A DNA stretch of 64,000 bases from Dictyobacter vulcani (GCF_008974265.1 NZ_BKZW01000002.1:434001-498000), one strand, 5' to 3'. Positions 17,876 to 27,409 are shown, numbered from the stretch's first letter. Notes: generated by a model not told the origin, from the letters alone. Numbers and translations are program-made.

Positions 17876-19118
17876 GCGTCCATGGACCTGGAGGAAGGTT
17901 TCAGCAATACACTCAATCCATTGCCCATCAATGTAGGCGTAGGCGAACCCCATATTGTAGGGTTCGTAACGCACTGGAACTGACTTACCAAAGACCGCGG
18001 GTGAACGCATACACTCATGCCAGTATTGCAATCCGTTCACGGTAATTCCCCTGCTCTGGTGAATTTTCACGACACCTGTGCGCGTGGATGGCCTCGTCTG
18101 AATCAAAAAGGCTTCCGAGTAGGGAATCATGGTGTGCGCGCGACTCCCTGCACGGAGCATCCCTTGTGCAAAGGCTTCTCGTGGACTCTGAAACAGCGCA
18201 CGGTGCTCCATCTGGTCATAGACCTCCAGGCAGTATTCCGTGAGCCGACGTGCAAAGGCATCCAGGGTCCAGACTGCCAGGCGCTTCGGATCGACCTCAT
18301 CAGTCATCTGGCGGGGGACTTTGCTGGCCTGCGTATTCCCCCGAAGCTGATTCAAGAGTTCGGTATTGGTTTTTCCGAAGAGCCGTTCAATCACCGATCC
18401 GAACCTTGGCTGCTGTGGAGGCCGCTCCAGTTTCGTCATAAAGCATCGAGCGAGTAGCGATTCAAAGTACACGCTGCCAAATTCCGGGCCGCGATCCACC
18501 ACGAGTTCCTGGGGAAGCCGCCCATACTGCTTGACGCAGAGCCGAAACGCCATCATGGCCGAACGATAACTCGGGGGATCGTAGGTCACGTAGCAGGCGA
18601 GAATGCGGCGGCTGTATGCATCGGTCAGAAACGTTGCCCAGGGCTTCGCCAGAGGCTTGCCGGTCACTGAGGACACCAAGAGAATATCCAGTTCGGTGTG
18701 ATCCATATGAGTGCGCTCAAAGGGGCGTTCGCCATGCCGGGGGGGTGTCTGATCCAGATAGGCGAGTGCCGGATCGAGCGCATAGGCGGCGCGCTTTCCC
18801 CGGCGCGAGGCCGTCACGCGAGCATCCTCAAATGCTTCCAATTCCCGATAAAAGGTGCGTTTCGCCCACGGAGGGAATGCCCTGCGCCTGTGCTTCGGCG
18901 CAGTACAAGCGGTACACCGATGCCGCCCGTTTCGCAACAGGCGCAGTGTAGTGTGTGGAAAGGTATTCCCTGAGCAGTTCCTTCGACGCATCAGGCACCC
19001 GAGGGGAGCGGTTGCCACGTTGGGATGCGCGGTCGAGCAGACCAAGATATCCACAACCCATCTCGGCTTCCGCCTGACGGTAGGCTGCTATCCAGTTTTG
19101 GACGGAGCGCGGAGTCAC
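17837..19118 (-). pseudogene. Tn7-like TnsB (Mu-type) transposase, frameshifted
   Basis: The main frame (17837 to about 18865) holds the rve core with catalytic residues in HMDHTELDILLV (D), LVVDRGPEFGSVYF (D) and QPRFGSVIERLFGKTN (E), then a Mu-C-like beta barrel (GVVKIHQSRGITVNGLQYW) and a C-terminal tail. The N-terminal DNA-binding part lies in a second frame (TPRSVQNWIAAYRQAEAEMG, ASKELLREYLSTHYTAPVA). The two join near 18861-18867, where deleting one base gives GIPSVGKRTFYRELEAFE. Upstream codons back to about 19200 (KDEKAAFKRWSQILAYFRGD) also belong to it. The 3' end abuts the truncated ISNCY gene. No TnsC follows, so the transposon is a remnant. Confidence 0.7.
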
Positions 19119-19267
19119 GGAAAGCTCATCGCCGCGAAAATACGCGAGAATCTGACTCCAGCGCTTGAACGCGGCTTTCTCGTCCTTCGGAGAAGCGGAA
19201 GTCAGACGGTCTCGCGCGGCGTCTGTGAGAGGCGAAGGGGTCGCCTGTTCTACCTGCTGAATGTGTC

Positions 19268-19292
19268 TGGAGTTGCCCCGTTTTTGGAGGGA
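19268..19292 (+). repeat. Inverted copy of TnsA C-terminal coding segment
   Basis: GAGTTGCCCCGTTTTTGGAG here reads LELPRFWR on the plus strand. The TnsA relic on the minus strand at about 20622-20646 has the nearly identical GAATTACCCCGTTTTTGGAG, also LELPRFWR. The two copies face each other across the IS3 element at 19.4-20.6 kb, so they form an inverted repeat around it. Immediately right of this copy is a cluster of TACGTA palindromes (19354-19379). Confidence 0.55.
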
Positions 19293-19409
19293 ACCCGAAC
19301 AGAAATGTCGGGTGAGGAAAAATGCTGGGAAAATGATGAAAACATCATCACTATACGTAATACGTAACGTACTACGTATTTCTATTTTACGATAAAAGGT
19401 CTACCTCTG

Positions 19410-20237
19410 TCAAGAAAAATCGTTATCTGATTCGATTATGCGTTTTTCGTAATGAGCTGGACTGAGATATCCTAAAGACGAATGACGTCGTTTTCGATTG
19501 TAATATATTTCTATATACTCAAAAACCACATTTTTTGCCTCATTTCTACTTAGAAAGATTACACCTTGAGCACACTCTTTCTTTAAGGTTGCCCAAAAGC
19601 TCTCAATCATCGCATTGTCCCAACAATCACCTTTTTTACTCATACTCTTCTGGATATGATGCTCATGCAGCAGCATGTGATAGCGGCTGCTGGCATATTC
19701 GCTGCCCCGGTCTGAGTGATGGATGAGTTCCGCCCCTGGCTGACGCTGAAGCAACGCCATATGCAGAGCGGCATGAACTAGTTCAGTATCATGCTTCTCA
19801 CTCATGGACCAGCCCACAATTTTGCGTGAATACGCATCGATTACACCTGCAAGATAGAGCCACCCTTCTCGTGTCTCCAGATAGGTAAAATCCGACATCC
19901 ATTTTTTATCTGGTGCATCAGCAGCAAAATTTCGCTCTAAGAGATTGGGAGCCACCGGTAAATCATGATCGCTATTGGTTGTGCGTGGTTTTCGCTTCTT
20001 TTTTCTGGCACTGAGTTGCTGTTCGCGCATCAAACGTGCAATACGTTTCTTTCCACAATGAATGCCTTGATCTTTTAATTCTGCATGAATACGAGGACTT
20101 CCATAATGACCCCTATTTTGATGATAGGCATCTTCAATCCGCTCCATAAGCTGTTCGTCATTCTGTTTTCTTTTACTTTTTCCTCTTTTGCGCCAATTAT
20201 AGTAGCCATTTTCGGAGACCTCAAGAACCTGGCACAT
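19410..20237 (-). CDS. IS3-family transposase OrfB
   Basis: 275 residues from the internal ATG (MCQVLEVSENGYYNWRKR). It has the HTH_21 region (YGSPRIHAELKDQGIHCGKK) and an rve core with DDE residues in KKWMSDFTYLETREGW (D), LIHHSDRGSEYASSRY (D) and DNAMIESFWATLKKE (E). The C-terminal YNRKRRHSSLGYLSPAHYE is typical of the IS3 subgroup. The frame is open upstream to the A7G motif at 20318-20324 (T7 on the plus strand). A -1 shift there fuses OrfA to OrfB (SHEHLRATPTVKFRFIHEHR), the normal way to make the active transposase. It looks intact. Confidence 0.9.
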   Translation of the reverse strand: MCQVLEVSENGYYNWRKRGKSKRKQNDEQLMERIEDAYHQNRGHYGSPRIHAELKDQGIHCGKKRIARLMREQQLSARKKKRKPRTTNSDHDLPVAPNLLERNFAADAPDKKWMSDFTYLETREGWLYLAGVIDAYSRKIVGWSMSEKHDTELVHAALHMALLQRQPGAELIHHSDRGSEYASSRYHMLLHEHHIQKSMSKKGDCWDNAMIESFWATLKKECAQGVIFLSRNEAKNVVFEYIEIYYNRKRRHSSLGYLSPAHYEKRIIESDNDFS

Positions 20238-20284
20238 CCGAAGAATGGGGAAAAGCTGACGATGCTCATGAATAAATCGGAATT

Positions 20285-20581
20285 TTACGGTTGGGGTTGC
20301 ACGAAGATGCTCATGGCTTTTTTTAGGATATCCCTTTCTTGTCGTAATATATCATTTTCACGCTTGAGCCTTTTCATTTCTTCTTCTATAGATGTCTGAT
20401 GCCCTTTGCCAGGAAATGCTTCTTTCCCTTGTTCACCAAATTCTTTGCACCATTTACTTAAAGCACTGTCAGAGATACCTAAGTCTCTAGATATTTGTGT
20501 TTTGGTTTTTCCACTCGTTTTGAAGAGTTGTACAGCCTGCTGCTTAAATTCTTTTGTGTAATGTGGTTGAGATTTACCCAT
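20285..20581 (-). CDS. IS3-family transposase OrfA
   Basis: 98 residues: HTH_8 fold (KSQPHYTKEFKQQAVQLF, ISRDLGISDSALSKWCKEFG) followed by a leucine-zipper helix (EEEMKRLKRENDILRQERDI). The A7G slippery tract codes for LKKA near residue 88, after which frame 0 ends at VQPQP. The motif, spacing and overlap with the OrfB frame fit programmed -1 frameshifting. The product binds the terminal repeats and controls transposition. Confidence 0.9.
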   Translation of the reverse strand: MGKSQPHYTKEFKQQAVQLFKTSGKTKTQISRDLGISDSALSKWCKEFGEQGKEAFPGKGHQTSIEEEMKRLKRENDILRQERDILKKAMSIFVQPQP

Positions 20582-20589
20582 TGAACCCT

Positions 20590-21604
20590 CCTATTTGAAG
20601 TATAGCAGATTTCTCTTCTCTGACCCTCCAAAAACGGGGTAATTCCAGTCCGAGGGCCACAAGGCGATGGAACTGCTCCACTGGAAGAGAAAAAGGGGCT
20701 CCCACTTCTGGGCGGAGAAGCACCTGGCTCTCCTGCATTTCGGCTTCCCAGAGCCGCCCATCAATGAGTAATGGAGAGGCGACAAGTGGAGGAGAAGTTG
20801 CTTTCTCTTGTGAATGGTGCGCCTCTTCCAGAGCTTGAGCTGACAGGTACAAAAAGACCCGCTCCCAATTCATCAAGGAGGTTGCAGCGAAGTCCGTGAA
20901 AAGAGCCTGGGTCGTCAGCATAGCCCAGACAACATCGACAGAAAGGCTCGGATGAGCTTCCATGAGCGCGGCGACACTGACCCCTGGATACACCGTCACA
21001 GCCTCTCTCACCTGACTCTCAGCCTGTTTTGAGAGCGTAAACGGATGGGTCCAGAAATCCTGGAGAAATTTCAGATTCTGGATGTAGTGAGGATGATATT
21101 CGCTGGAAGTACGTACGCGGTAGGTCAATCCCAACGCCTGTGCCGCCACTTCGCCTGGGGGCAACGCCATCCCCCTCGCGGGTCGTGCTGATAGCGGTCA
21201 GGCATCCGTGCGGTCAGCGGCTCTAAAGAGTCAGCCGACTTCCACTCCTCGAAGCTGGCCCCTGATCTGCGGATCACCAGGAAATCAGGAGTATGGCACG
21301 GGGAGGTTTGGCGTCCGGAGCGTGACTTGTAGTGAAGCTGGATGCGCGTTGGCTGGTCGTAATATTCCAACACATTGTCATCCCGCTCCATTGCATAGAT
21401 CGCTCACAACTCGACATGCTGGCTCTCGAATTGGATAGTACAGCCCATCTTCACCGACGGATAGCGCCCACTGACATTCGAGGCACGTCCTCGCACACGG
21501 CGCGCTGGGGGCGAGGAACGAATGCGTTGCAGCGCCAGTTCAGTTGCAGGGGCGATCTGATTCTGCTGGCACCAAGCGGAAAATTCCTCATCTGTTAATT
21601 TCAT
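20590..21604 (-). pseudogene. Tn7-like TnsA endonuclease relic, three frame pieces
   Basis: Piece 1 (21404-21604) starts MKLTDEEFSAWCQQNQIAP and ends at TGA 21404-21406. Piece 2 is in the same frame and carries the endonuclease core: DNVLEYYDQPTRIQLHYKS, CHTPDFLVIRR (catalytic Asp) and FEEWKSADSLEP (ExK). It shifts frame at the G5 run 21157-21161, where one base more would read WRCPPGEVAAQALGLTYRV. Piece 3 continues as EYHPHYIQNLKFLQDFW and LSVDVVWAMLTTQALFTDF to LGLELPRFWR, then enters the IS3 element near 20600. TnsA cuts the 5' strands in cut-and-paste Tn7 transposition and pairs with TnsB, whose relic lies beyond the IS. Confidence 0.65.
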
Positions 21605-21790
21605 GAGTTACCTTCTTACCCTCTCTGGCTGCCTGCTCCTCTCAAATTTGCCCGGCGTTCCGCTGCACTGCAAAGGAAAGAGGTGCGCGCGAAGCATGCA
21701 TTTCTCTCCCTTGTGCCATCCAATGAGAGGCGAGCCAAACCCTCCAAGAAGTGGCCAGGTCCACCATATGAGCCCCTCTCATGTCACCGA

Positions 21791-22673
21791 CTAGTCAAGT
21801 GGAAGTGTTTTCAGGAACGCTTTGAATTCCCTGTGAAGGTCTGGATGTTGCAGTGCAAGCTCAACAACCGCCTTCAGATACTCTAATTTGTTTCCGGTAT
21901 CATAATATTTCCCCTGCTCAATTTCACATGCATACACGGGGTACCCTGTACGGATGAGTTCAGTGATAGCTTCTGACAACCAGATTTCTCCACCGGTGCC
22001 AGGTTGTTGCTGTCGTAAAATCGCAAAAATCTCTGGCGGAAGAATATAAGCACCGATGGTGGCCAGGTTGGAGGGTGCTTTGTCCGGGTGCGGTTTTTCC
22101 ACAATCTGGTTGATTTTGTACACGTTTCCCTCAACCGGTTCAACATCGGCAATGCCATAGCGTTTCAGATCTTCTTTGTTCGGGATTCTCACGGCAGAGA
22201 TCACCGCGCCCCCATATTGTTCATATACCCGGATCATTTGAGAAAGCCTTGGGGGCGTGCTGCGAATAAACTCGTCTCCCCACATCACCGCGAACGTTTC
22301 GTTTTCGATCATCGGCTCCGCACATAACACAGCCGTCCCAGTCCCATACATGCCCTTTTGACGAATATAGAGAAAGTTCGCCTGGGAAGTCAAGTCGTGC
22401 ATGGCTTCCAGAAGATCGGTTTTGCCCCCAGCTTCGAGATTGTTGAGGAGGTCAGCGTTCGGAACATCAAAATGATCTTCAATGGCGCGCTTGAGCGCAC
22501 CAGTAACAATACCAATATCTTCAATGCCTGCGGATATCGCTTCTTCTACGACATACTGAATAACAGGCTTATCCACGATTGGCAGCATTTCTTTGGGCAT
22601 CGCCTTGGTCTGTGGGAGGAATCTCGTACCAAAGCCTGCGGCTGGGATAACGAGTTTACGAATCTTCTGCATA
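21791..22673 (-). CDS. galU: UTP-glucose-1-phosphate uridylyltransferase
   Basis: About 294 residues from the ATG at 22671-22673 (MQKIRKLVIPAAGFGTRF), preceded by GAAGGGGAATTCT. The nucleotide-binding signature LVIPAAGFGTRFLPQTKA with MPKEMLPIVDKPVIQYVVE is that of GalU; also present are the sugar-binding VEKPHPDKAPSNLATIGAY and GTGTAVLCAEPMI. The enzyme makes UDP-glucose from UTP and glucose-1-phosphate in the cytosol for glycan and envelope synthesis. Length and motifs are normal. It is a single gene with no sugar-biosynthesis neighbours. An upstream in-frame ATG at 22723 would add 17 residues but has no ribosome binding site. Confidence 0.92.
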
Positions 22674-22869
22674 GAATTCCCCTTCTGTTTACACAATATT
22701 GCACAACAAGGTGGCATTCGCATTACCTGCGGCAGTTACCTCAAGTGTAAAATAGCGTGGTTGTCCTCATCTCTCTGGGCAAGTGCGTCGAGCGGCCTGA
22801 AATCCTGACAACGATGCGTTTCAAAGAAGAGAGTACCTGGGATTATTGAAAAACGCAAGTTTCTGCCGC

Positions 22870-22911
22870 ATATCATTTCGTTTTTGTCAAATATCATTTC
22901 ATATTCGTCAA
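22870..22911. repeat. Two tandem 21-bp repeats upstream of galU
   Basis: ATATCATTTCGTTTTTGTCAA (22870-22890, 18 of 21 bases shared) is followed directly by a second copy ending CATATTCGTCAA (22891-22911). Spacing of two helical turns suggests a tandem operator. It lies about 200 bases upstream of galU in an otherwise empty interval (22674-23029). Confidence 0.5.
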
Positions 22912-23029
22912 AAAAGCTAGCAAAAACCAGCCTCATTGCACGTCAACGACAAGAGCACAAGCAAAAGGAAAAAATATGCAGCAGAATATACCTGTGTCTC
23001 TGCTTTTCTTTTAAAATGCCGTGGAAATT

Positions 23030-23443
23030 TTATGCGTCAAATGGAAAAGTTATGCGACAAACGACAGGATGTGCATAGATATGGGATGCACGTGCCCTTT
23101 GGAGGAGAGAGATCATGATCTCACCTTCCGAACAGGTAATGCGTAATTCTAACTCAAGAGGAACCCAGGTCATTTCTTCAAGGGATGGACCCGTCCATAG
23201 TGAGTCTATGTTCTTCTCGATACTTGCCTGATCTTCCCAATTAACCAGACGTTGCTGTGTAAGCCGCTGTATATGGACCTCAAGCCCTTCACGAAGTCTT
23301 TCCAGATCCCTGAGATAGCATTCCATGAAAGTTTCTATGTAGTAGTGTTGTGTCGTCGCCTCTGTTTCGACCGATACCGTTCCATTGAAAAAGATCTCAT
23401 GACAGACCGGATCTCGATAGGGGGCACGAGGAATGATTTTCAA
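23030..23443 (-). CDS. Hypothetical protein
   Basis: A 137-residue frame with a TTG start (23441-23443); the frame is open for about 25 codons further upstream but has no ATG or GTG with a ribosome binding site. The centre is helical (CYLRDLERLREGLEVHIQRL), and the C-terminus ends YAHPVVCRITFPFDA. No membrane helix is seen. The family is not recognised. The start is uncertain. Confidence 0.5.
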   Translation of the reverse strand: MKIIPRAPYRDPVCHEIFFNGTVSVETEATTQHYYIETFMECYLRDLERLREGLEVHIQRLTQQRLVNWEDQASIEKNIDSLWTGPSLEEMTWVPLELELRITCSEGEIMISLLQRARASHIYAHPVVCRITFPFDA

Positions 23444-23706
23444 GGTAAAGCCCTGGCACGTAAAACGAGAGGAGAAATGATTCGGTCGCTTGTTTCGGTC
23501 GGAAGTATGTGATCATCACGCATGGATATGTTGCTGGAGAGCGCATCCGCCCAGCTTACGGAACTCACATCCCAGGACCTGGAGGTGTTTCAGATCGCTT
23601 TCTCACCTGATCTGCATAGCAGCGCTTTCTCCTCGTATCCTACCACATCTTTCTGATGGGAGATTGTCATAGTATGGATAGAAATTTCTTGCCCTCTTCT
23701 CCCGAA

Positions 23707-24309
23707 TTATTTGAGGGCTGTCAGTATGCGATCAAAAAGATCATCCCATGGTCGTGCAGGTATAGTAAGAGCCCCTACTCGTTCAGCTTCTTGTTTGAGC
23801 CATTGTCCGTAGAGCCAACTTACCTGTGCACGCTTTTCTTGCGGTCCGTTTTCGGGTTCACGCTGCAAGAAATTGTGACGGAATTGTTCTTCACTGTCTT
23901 CATAGAGGAAGAGCGTGCGTATCTGGCTCTGGATCGATTTTTCTGAAAAAGCAGTTGTTAGCATGGGGAGGATGTAATCCCCTTCTAAAATAATAGGCGT
24001 CTGGCTCTCAATGTGATTGACTATAACCGCTTCCAACGCAGGGGCCATCACCTGTCCAACAGCTATTGTGTGTTTTACGATTTCTTCAGCGGACTGGTTT
24101 CCAGCTTCGGGATGGGTCTGCCAATAGTGTAGAACAGGTTGTTCTGCAGAAGTCGTCATGCGTTCGAGAATTACCTGGAAATCATCAATTTCCGTGATAC
24201 CAATTCCAAAATGATGGGCCAATCGATAACTGACGCTGGTTTTCCCAACGCCAGATGGACCTCCGAGTAAGAGAATTTGCCAGGAACGGTAGGAAATATC
24301 ATTGTCCAA
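23707..24309 (-). CDS. P-loop kinase (AAA/2-phosphoglycerate-kinase-like)
   Basis: About 200 residues from a TTG at 24307-24309 (LDNDISYRSWQILLLGG), chosen because AAGAAGGGA lies at the right distance and because the family starts just before the P-loop. The longer frame to 24459 adds a spurious hydrophobic stretch. Walker A is LLGGPSGVGKTSVSYRLA; the acidic ITEIDDFQVILERM follows, then Walker-B-like PIILEGDYILP. The fold matches small-molecule kinases of the 2-phosphoglycerate kinase/uridine kinase type. The substrate is unknown. Confidence 0.65.
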   Translation of the reverse strand: MDNDISYRSWQILLLGGPSGVGKTSVSYRLAHHFGIGITEIDDFQVILERMTTSAEQPVLHYWQTHPEAGNQSAEEIVKHTIAVGQVMAPALEAVIVNHIESQTPIILEGDYILPMLTTAFSEKSIQSQIRTLFLYEDSEEQFRHNFLQREPENGPQEKRAQVSWLYGQWLKQEAERVGALTIPARPWDDLFDRILTALK

Positions 24310-24576
24310 GCGCGTGATTCCCTTCTTATAGATGAGTATAAGGAAACAGTACCACACTAGGAGCGAGAAAGGCAAGAAGAGGATCGATATGATCCCCTTC
24401 TGTGATGGTATATATGGCCGAAGTTTGGCTTGTCTGCTCTCAGGTCTTCTGAGAAGCATTTCCGTTTTTCATGGACTACCGTACATCCTGTCGACTCCCT
24501 GTCATAAGGACGCGCGTAACGTGTCGATAAAGAGCAGAGATGGTGTGAACGCCTTTCCTCGGATGCTGTCTTCTGT

Positions 24577-25380
24577 TCACACGCGCTTTTTATAGGCCCT
24601 CATCGCAAAGAAGTAGGCCACCAACAGAATGCCAACGCACCAGGCAAGCGCCACCCATATCTCCTGAGACACTGGCTGTCCATACAGCAACGCACGGATA
24701 GTATTCACGATCGCAGTCACGGGCTGGTTTTCAGCAAAGACTCGGACGACCAGTGGCATCGATTTAGTTGGCACAAACGCCGAGCTGATAAAGGGCAGGA
24801 AGATGATGGGATAAGAAAAAGCTGATGCGCCATCTATCGTCTTTGCCGTCAGTCCGGGAATCACCGCCACCCAGGTTAAAGCCAGTGTAAACAATGCGAG
24901 GATGCCAATGACGGTCAGCCATGACAGGATGCCTGCCGACGAACGAAAGCCCATAATCAATGCGACGAGAATAATGACAACCACCGAAATCGCATTGGAT
25001 ACCAGCGAGGTCAGGACGTGTCCCCACAGCATAGTGGAAGGGGCAATCGGCATTGAGCGAAAGCGCTCAATGATCCCCTTTTGCACATCGGTAAACAAAC
25101 GGTACGCTGTATAGGATATGCCGCTCGCAATAGCCATCAATAAGATCCCAGGTAATAAGTAATTGACATAATTCGCTGTCCCGGTTTGAATGGCGCCCCC
25201 GAACACATATACGAACAGCAACATAAACGCAATAGGCATGAGCGTGACCGTGATGATGGTGTCCATGCTACGGAAGATATGGCGCATGGAACGACCAAGC
25301 ATCACGCTCATATCGCTGAAAAAGTAGTTCTGTATCCGGGCTCCCGAGTCGTTCCTCTGTCTCGTTTGTATTGTTTCCAT
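24577..25380 (-). CDS. ABC-2 type transporter permease (DrrB-like)
   Basis: 267 residues with six predicted helices (TVTLMPIAFMLLFVYVFGG, YLLPGILLMAIASGISYTA, AISVVVIILVALIMGF, WLTVIGILALFTLALTW, FSYPIIFLPFISSAFVP and the C-terminal ALAWCVGILLVAYFFAM). The conserved ABC-2 motif GIIERFRSMPIAPST is present. Its ATG directly follows the stop of the ATPase gene, so the two are co-translated. DrrAB-type pairs export hydrophobic compounds such as antibiotics. It is the last gene of a PadR-led operon. Confidence 0.88.
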   Translation of the reverse strand: METIQTRQRNDSGARIQNYFFSDMSVMLGRSMRHIFRSMDTIITVTLMPIAFMLLFVYVFGGAIQTGTANYVNYLLPGILLMAIASGISYTAYRLFTDVQKGIIERFRSMPIAPSTMLWGHVLTSLVSNAISVVVIILVALIMGFRSSAGILSWLTVIGILALFTLALTWVAVIPGLTAKTIDGASAFSYPIIFLPFISSAFVPTKSMPLVVRVFAENQPVTAIVNTIRALLYGQPVSQEIWVALAWCVGILLVAYFFAMRAYKKRV

Positions 25381-26142
25381 TTACTTTTCCTCCTTTTTGC
25401 CAATGATGGCAAGAAAGATCTCTTCCAATGTTGGTTGTTTTTCAACATACTCCACCTCAGCAGGTGGAAACAGCTTTTTGAGCTCCATGAGCGTGCCGCT
25501 GGCGATAATTTTGCCCTCATGGAGAATGGCAATGTGATCGGCAAGCTGTTCAGCCTCGTCCAGGTACTGTGTAGTCAAGAAGACGGTGATGCCACCATCA
25601 GCAAGCTCCTTCACAACTTTCCACACCTCGATGCGTCCCTCGGGGTCAAGCCCGGTGGTCGGCTCGTCAAGGAAAAGGATCGGTGGTGTTCCCACCAGGC
25701 TCATGGCGAGGTCAAGCCTGCGGCGCATACCGCCTGAATACGTCGACGCCCTGCGGTTGGCGGCATCGGTTAAACCGAAGCGTGTCAGCAACTCGTCGGC
25801 AACCTGGCGCGGATGTTTGAGGTGTCGGAGCCTGGCGATCATGATCAGATTTTCTTGCCCGGTCAAAATCTCATCCACGGCGGCAAATTGCCCGGTCAGG
25901 CTGAGTGATTGCCGCACGTGGTCTGGCTTTGACGCAACATCAAATCCGTTGACGATGGCCGTTCCGCTGTCCTGTTTGAGTAGCGTGGTAAGGATTTTGA
26001 TCAGTGTCGTCTTGCCCGCGCCGTTGGAGCCGAGCAGGGCAAAAATGCTGCCCTGCTCCACGGTGAAATTCACACCTTTTAAGACATCAAGTTTCTTGTA
26101 TGATTTTTGTAGATTTTCTACCTTAATTGAAACATTTTGCAT
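25381..26142 (-). CDS. ABC transporter ATP-binding protein (DrrA-like)
   Basis: 253 residues from the ATG at 26140-26142 (MQNVSIKVENLQKSYKKLD), which has AAGGAAAATATT upstream. Walker A is LLGSNGAGKTTLIKILTT, the signature ASTYSGGMRRRLDLAMSL, Walker B ILFLDEPTTGLDPEGR, and the switch His is missing (VFLTTQYLDEAEQLADH carries Q in a usual TH position, as in DrrA-type ATPases). The C-terminal extension (EVEYVEKQPTLEEIFLAI) is the DrrA-like domain. It works with the adjacent permease at 24577-25380. Confidence 0.92.
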   Translation of the reverse strand: MQNVSIKVENLQKSYKKLDVLKGVNFTVEQGSIFALLGSNGAGKTTLIKILTTLLKQDSGTAIVNGFDVASKPDHVRQSLSLTGQFAAVDEILTGQENLIMIARLRHLKHPRQVADELLTRFGLTDAANRRASTYSGGMRRRLDLAMSLVGTPPILFLDEPTTGLDPEGRIEVWKVVKELADGGITVFLTTQYLDEAEQLADHIAILHEGKIIASGTLMELKKLFPPAEVEYVEKQPTLEEIFLAIIGKKEEK

Positions 26143-26152
26143 AATATTTTCC

Positions 26153-27016
26153 TTATGATAGAACAGTAACCTTCGATACATCAGCTCCCACGCCTTTGAG
26201 GGCAGCATACGTTAACTTATCCATCATCGCGCCGTCAAAGTGAATGGATTGTATGGCACGCTTCATAGACCAGATACCCACCGGGCGGAAAGACACATTT
26301 TTGAGGGTCGCGCCCTGAAACGAAACATCCTTCAGTGCTGGTAGGTCAAACGTGACGCCGATAAAGATCTGCCCATCAAGTCGCTGTCCGCTCAGGTCGG
26401 AGTAGTGGAAATCCACACCGACAAAGGTACAGCTTTCAAAGGTTGTCTTTCGCAGGTCGGTCTTGGTAAAGTTGACATCTGTCAGCTTGACGCCGATAAA
26501 TTGTGTTCCTTCTAGCCCCGCCGTGCTGAAGTTGGTGCGCACAAGGATGGCTTTACGGAAGTTCGCATCCCTGAGGTCAAGGGCGGAGAAGTCGCAATCG
26601 GTCAGATTGGCGCCAGCAAAATTGGCTTCACGCACGTCACTGCCCCGAAACGAGCTCCCATTCAGGTCTGCGCCCGTAAAGTCAGAGCCGCGCAACGCGC
26701 TCCCTTTAAAATTGCTTTTATGCGCGGTCACGCCCGCAAAGTCGCTCTGTACCAGATTGCTCGCACTCAAGTTGATGGACACCTGCCGCTCCAGCGCGTG
26801 GGAGAGGTTGGCGACCTCCTGGACGGTTTGCTCAATGTCGCCGATACTCTCAATGGTCATGGTCAAGGCGGTTTCATCATCTTTGCCCTCGGCTTTGAGT
26901 TCCCGGAAGCGCTCCTGCAAATCGGAGAGCAGATCAGCCTTTAATTCGGTCGCGCTTTTTACCTCATCGTATGGAGCAAAAACGCCGTTGACATAGTTGG
27001 TCAATTTCTCATTCAT
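26153..27016 (-). CDS. Pentapeptide-repeat protein with permease-prefix-like N-terminus
   Basis: 287 residues. The first 80 (VNGVFAPYDEVKSATELKAD, LLSDLQERFRELKAEGKDDE) resemble the DUF1700/permease-prefix helical domain often encoded with PadR regulators. From about residue 85 pentapeptide repeats A(D/N)LXX build a right-handed quadrilateral helix (VQSDFAGVTAHKSNFKGS, DFTGADLNGSSFRGSDVREA, NFAGANLTDCDFSALDLRDA). No membrane helix is seen. It lies between the PadR and ABC genes, only 10 bases from the ATPase start region, so it belongs to the same operon. The combination suggests a regulatory or protective accessory of the transporter; this is inference. Confidence 0.82.
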   Translation of the reverse strand: MNEKLTNYVNGVFAPYDEVKSATELKADLLSDLQERFRELKAEGKDDETALTMTIESIGDIEQTVQEVANLSHALERQVSINLSASNLVQSDFAGVTAHKSNFKGSALRGSDFTGADLNGSSFRGSDVREANFAGANLTDCDFSALDLRDANFRKAILVRTNFSTAGLEGTQFIGVKLTDVNFTKTDLRKTTFESCTFVGVDFHYSDLSGQRLDGQIFIGVTFDLPALKDVSFQGATLKNVSFRPVGIWSMKRAIQSIHFDGAMMDKLTYAALKGVGADVSKVTVLS

Positions 27017-27031
27017 AACAACATATTTCCT

Positions 27032-27361
27032 TTACAATAAGTTCTCCAGCACGCGCTTCGCGTACTCCCAGTTGCTTTTGTTGTGCTCGTACGTCGCTTT
27101 TCCTTTTTCAGTAATCCTGAAATATTTCCGTCTTCCGCCCTGAGATTCATCGCCCCAATACCATTCGATATCACCGTCCGCCTCAAGCCGCCGGACGCTG
27201 GAGTACATGGTGGCTTCCTTTAATTCATAGTCACCACCCGAGCGCTCGGCAATCTGCTTGACAATCTCATAGCCGTAGCGGTCAGCTTCCGATAAGAGCC
27301 GTAAAATCATCGTATCGGTATGTCCGCGTAGCAGGTCGGAGGTAAGTTTGTTTTCACTCAT
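27032..27361 (-). CDS. PadR family transcriptional regulator
   Basis: 109 residues with the PadR winged helix: LRGHTDTMILRLLSEADRYG, YEIVKQIAERSGG, ATMYSSVRRLEADGDIEW and the wing RRKYFRITEKGKATYEHN. The short length indicates the PadR-s2 subgroup, with the dimer helix reduced. The ATG has a good GAGGTGATGAT site. It is the first gene of the operon PadR / pentapeptide protein / ABC ATPase / ABC permease and probably represses it until a drug-like ligand binds. Confidence 0.92.
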   Translation of the reverse strand: MSENKLTSDLLRGHTDTMILRLLSEADRYGYEIVKQIAERSGGDYELKEATMYSSVRRLEADGDIEWYWGDESQGGRRKYFRITEKGKATYEHNKSNWEYAKRVLENLL

Positions 27362-27380
27362 ATCATCACCTCGTATTTTG

Positions 27381-27409
27381 ATTATACGTCATAGTACTGT
27401 GATTGTCAA
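27381..27409 (-). promoter_or_regulatory. Consensus promoter of the PadR operon
   Basis: On the minus strand TTGACA (27404-27409) and TATAAT (27381-27386) are both perfect sigma-70-type boxes with a 17-base spacer. The -10 box lies about 20 bases before the PadR ATG, so the leader is very short. Confidence 0.85.

Larger units (their letters stand above)
19410..20581 (-). mobile_element. IS3-family insertion sequence (coding span)
   Basis: OrfA and OrfB with a classical A7G slippery site. It sits between the TnsA and TnsB relics and truncates the TnsA reading frame near 20600. The exact ends could not be fixed by eye, and the coding span only is given. Confidence 0.8.

Noticed and set aside
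18855..19367. 170-codon plus-strand frame opposite the TnsB relic
   Set aside because: Antisense shadow of the TnsB N-terminal coding text; no start signal and no family.
13348..21406. TGA read as an amino acid (recoding) because three genes have in-frame TGA
   Set aside because: Many intact genes in the window end at TGA, two of the three cases are dead mobile-element genes, and CGA-to-TGA change explains the cases more simply.
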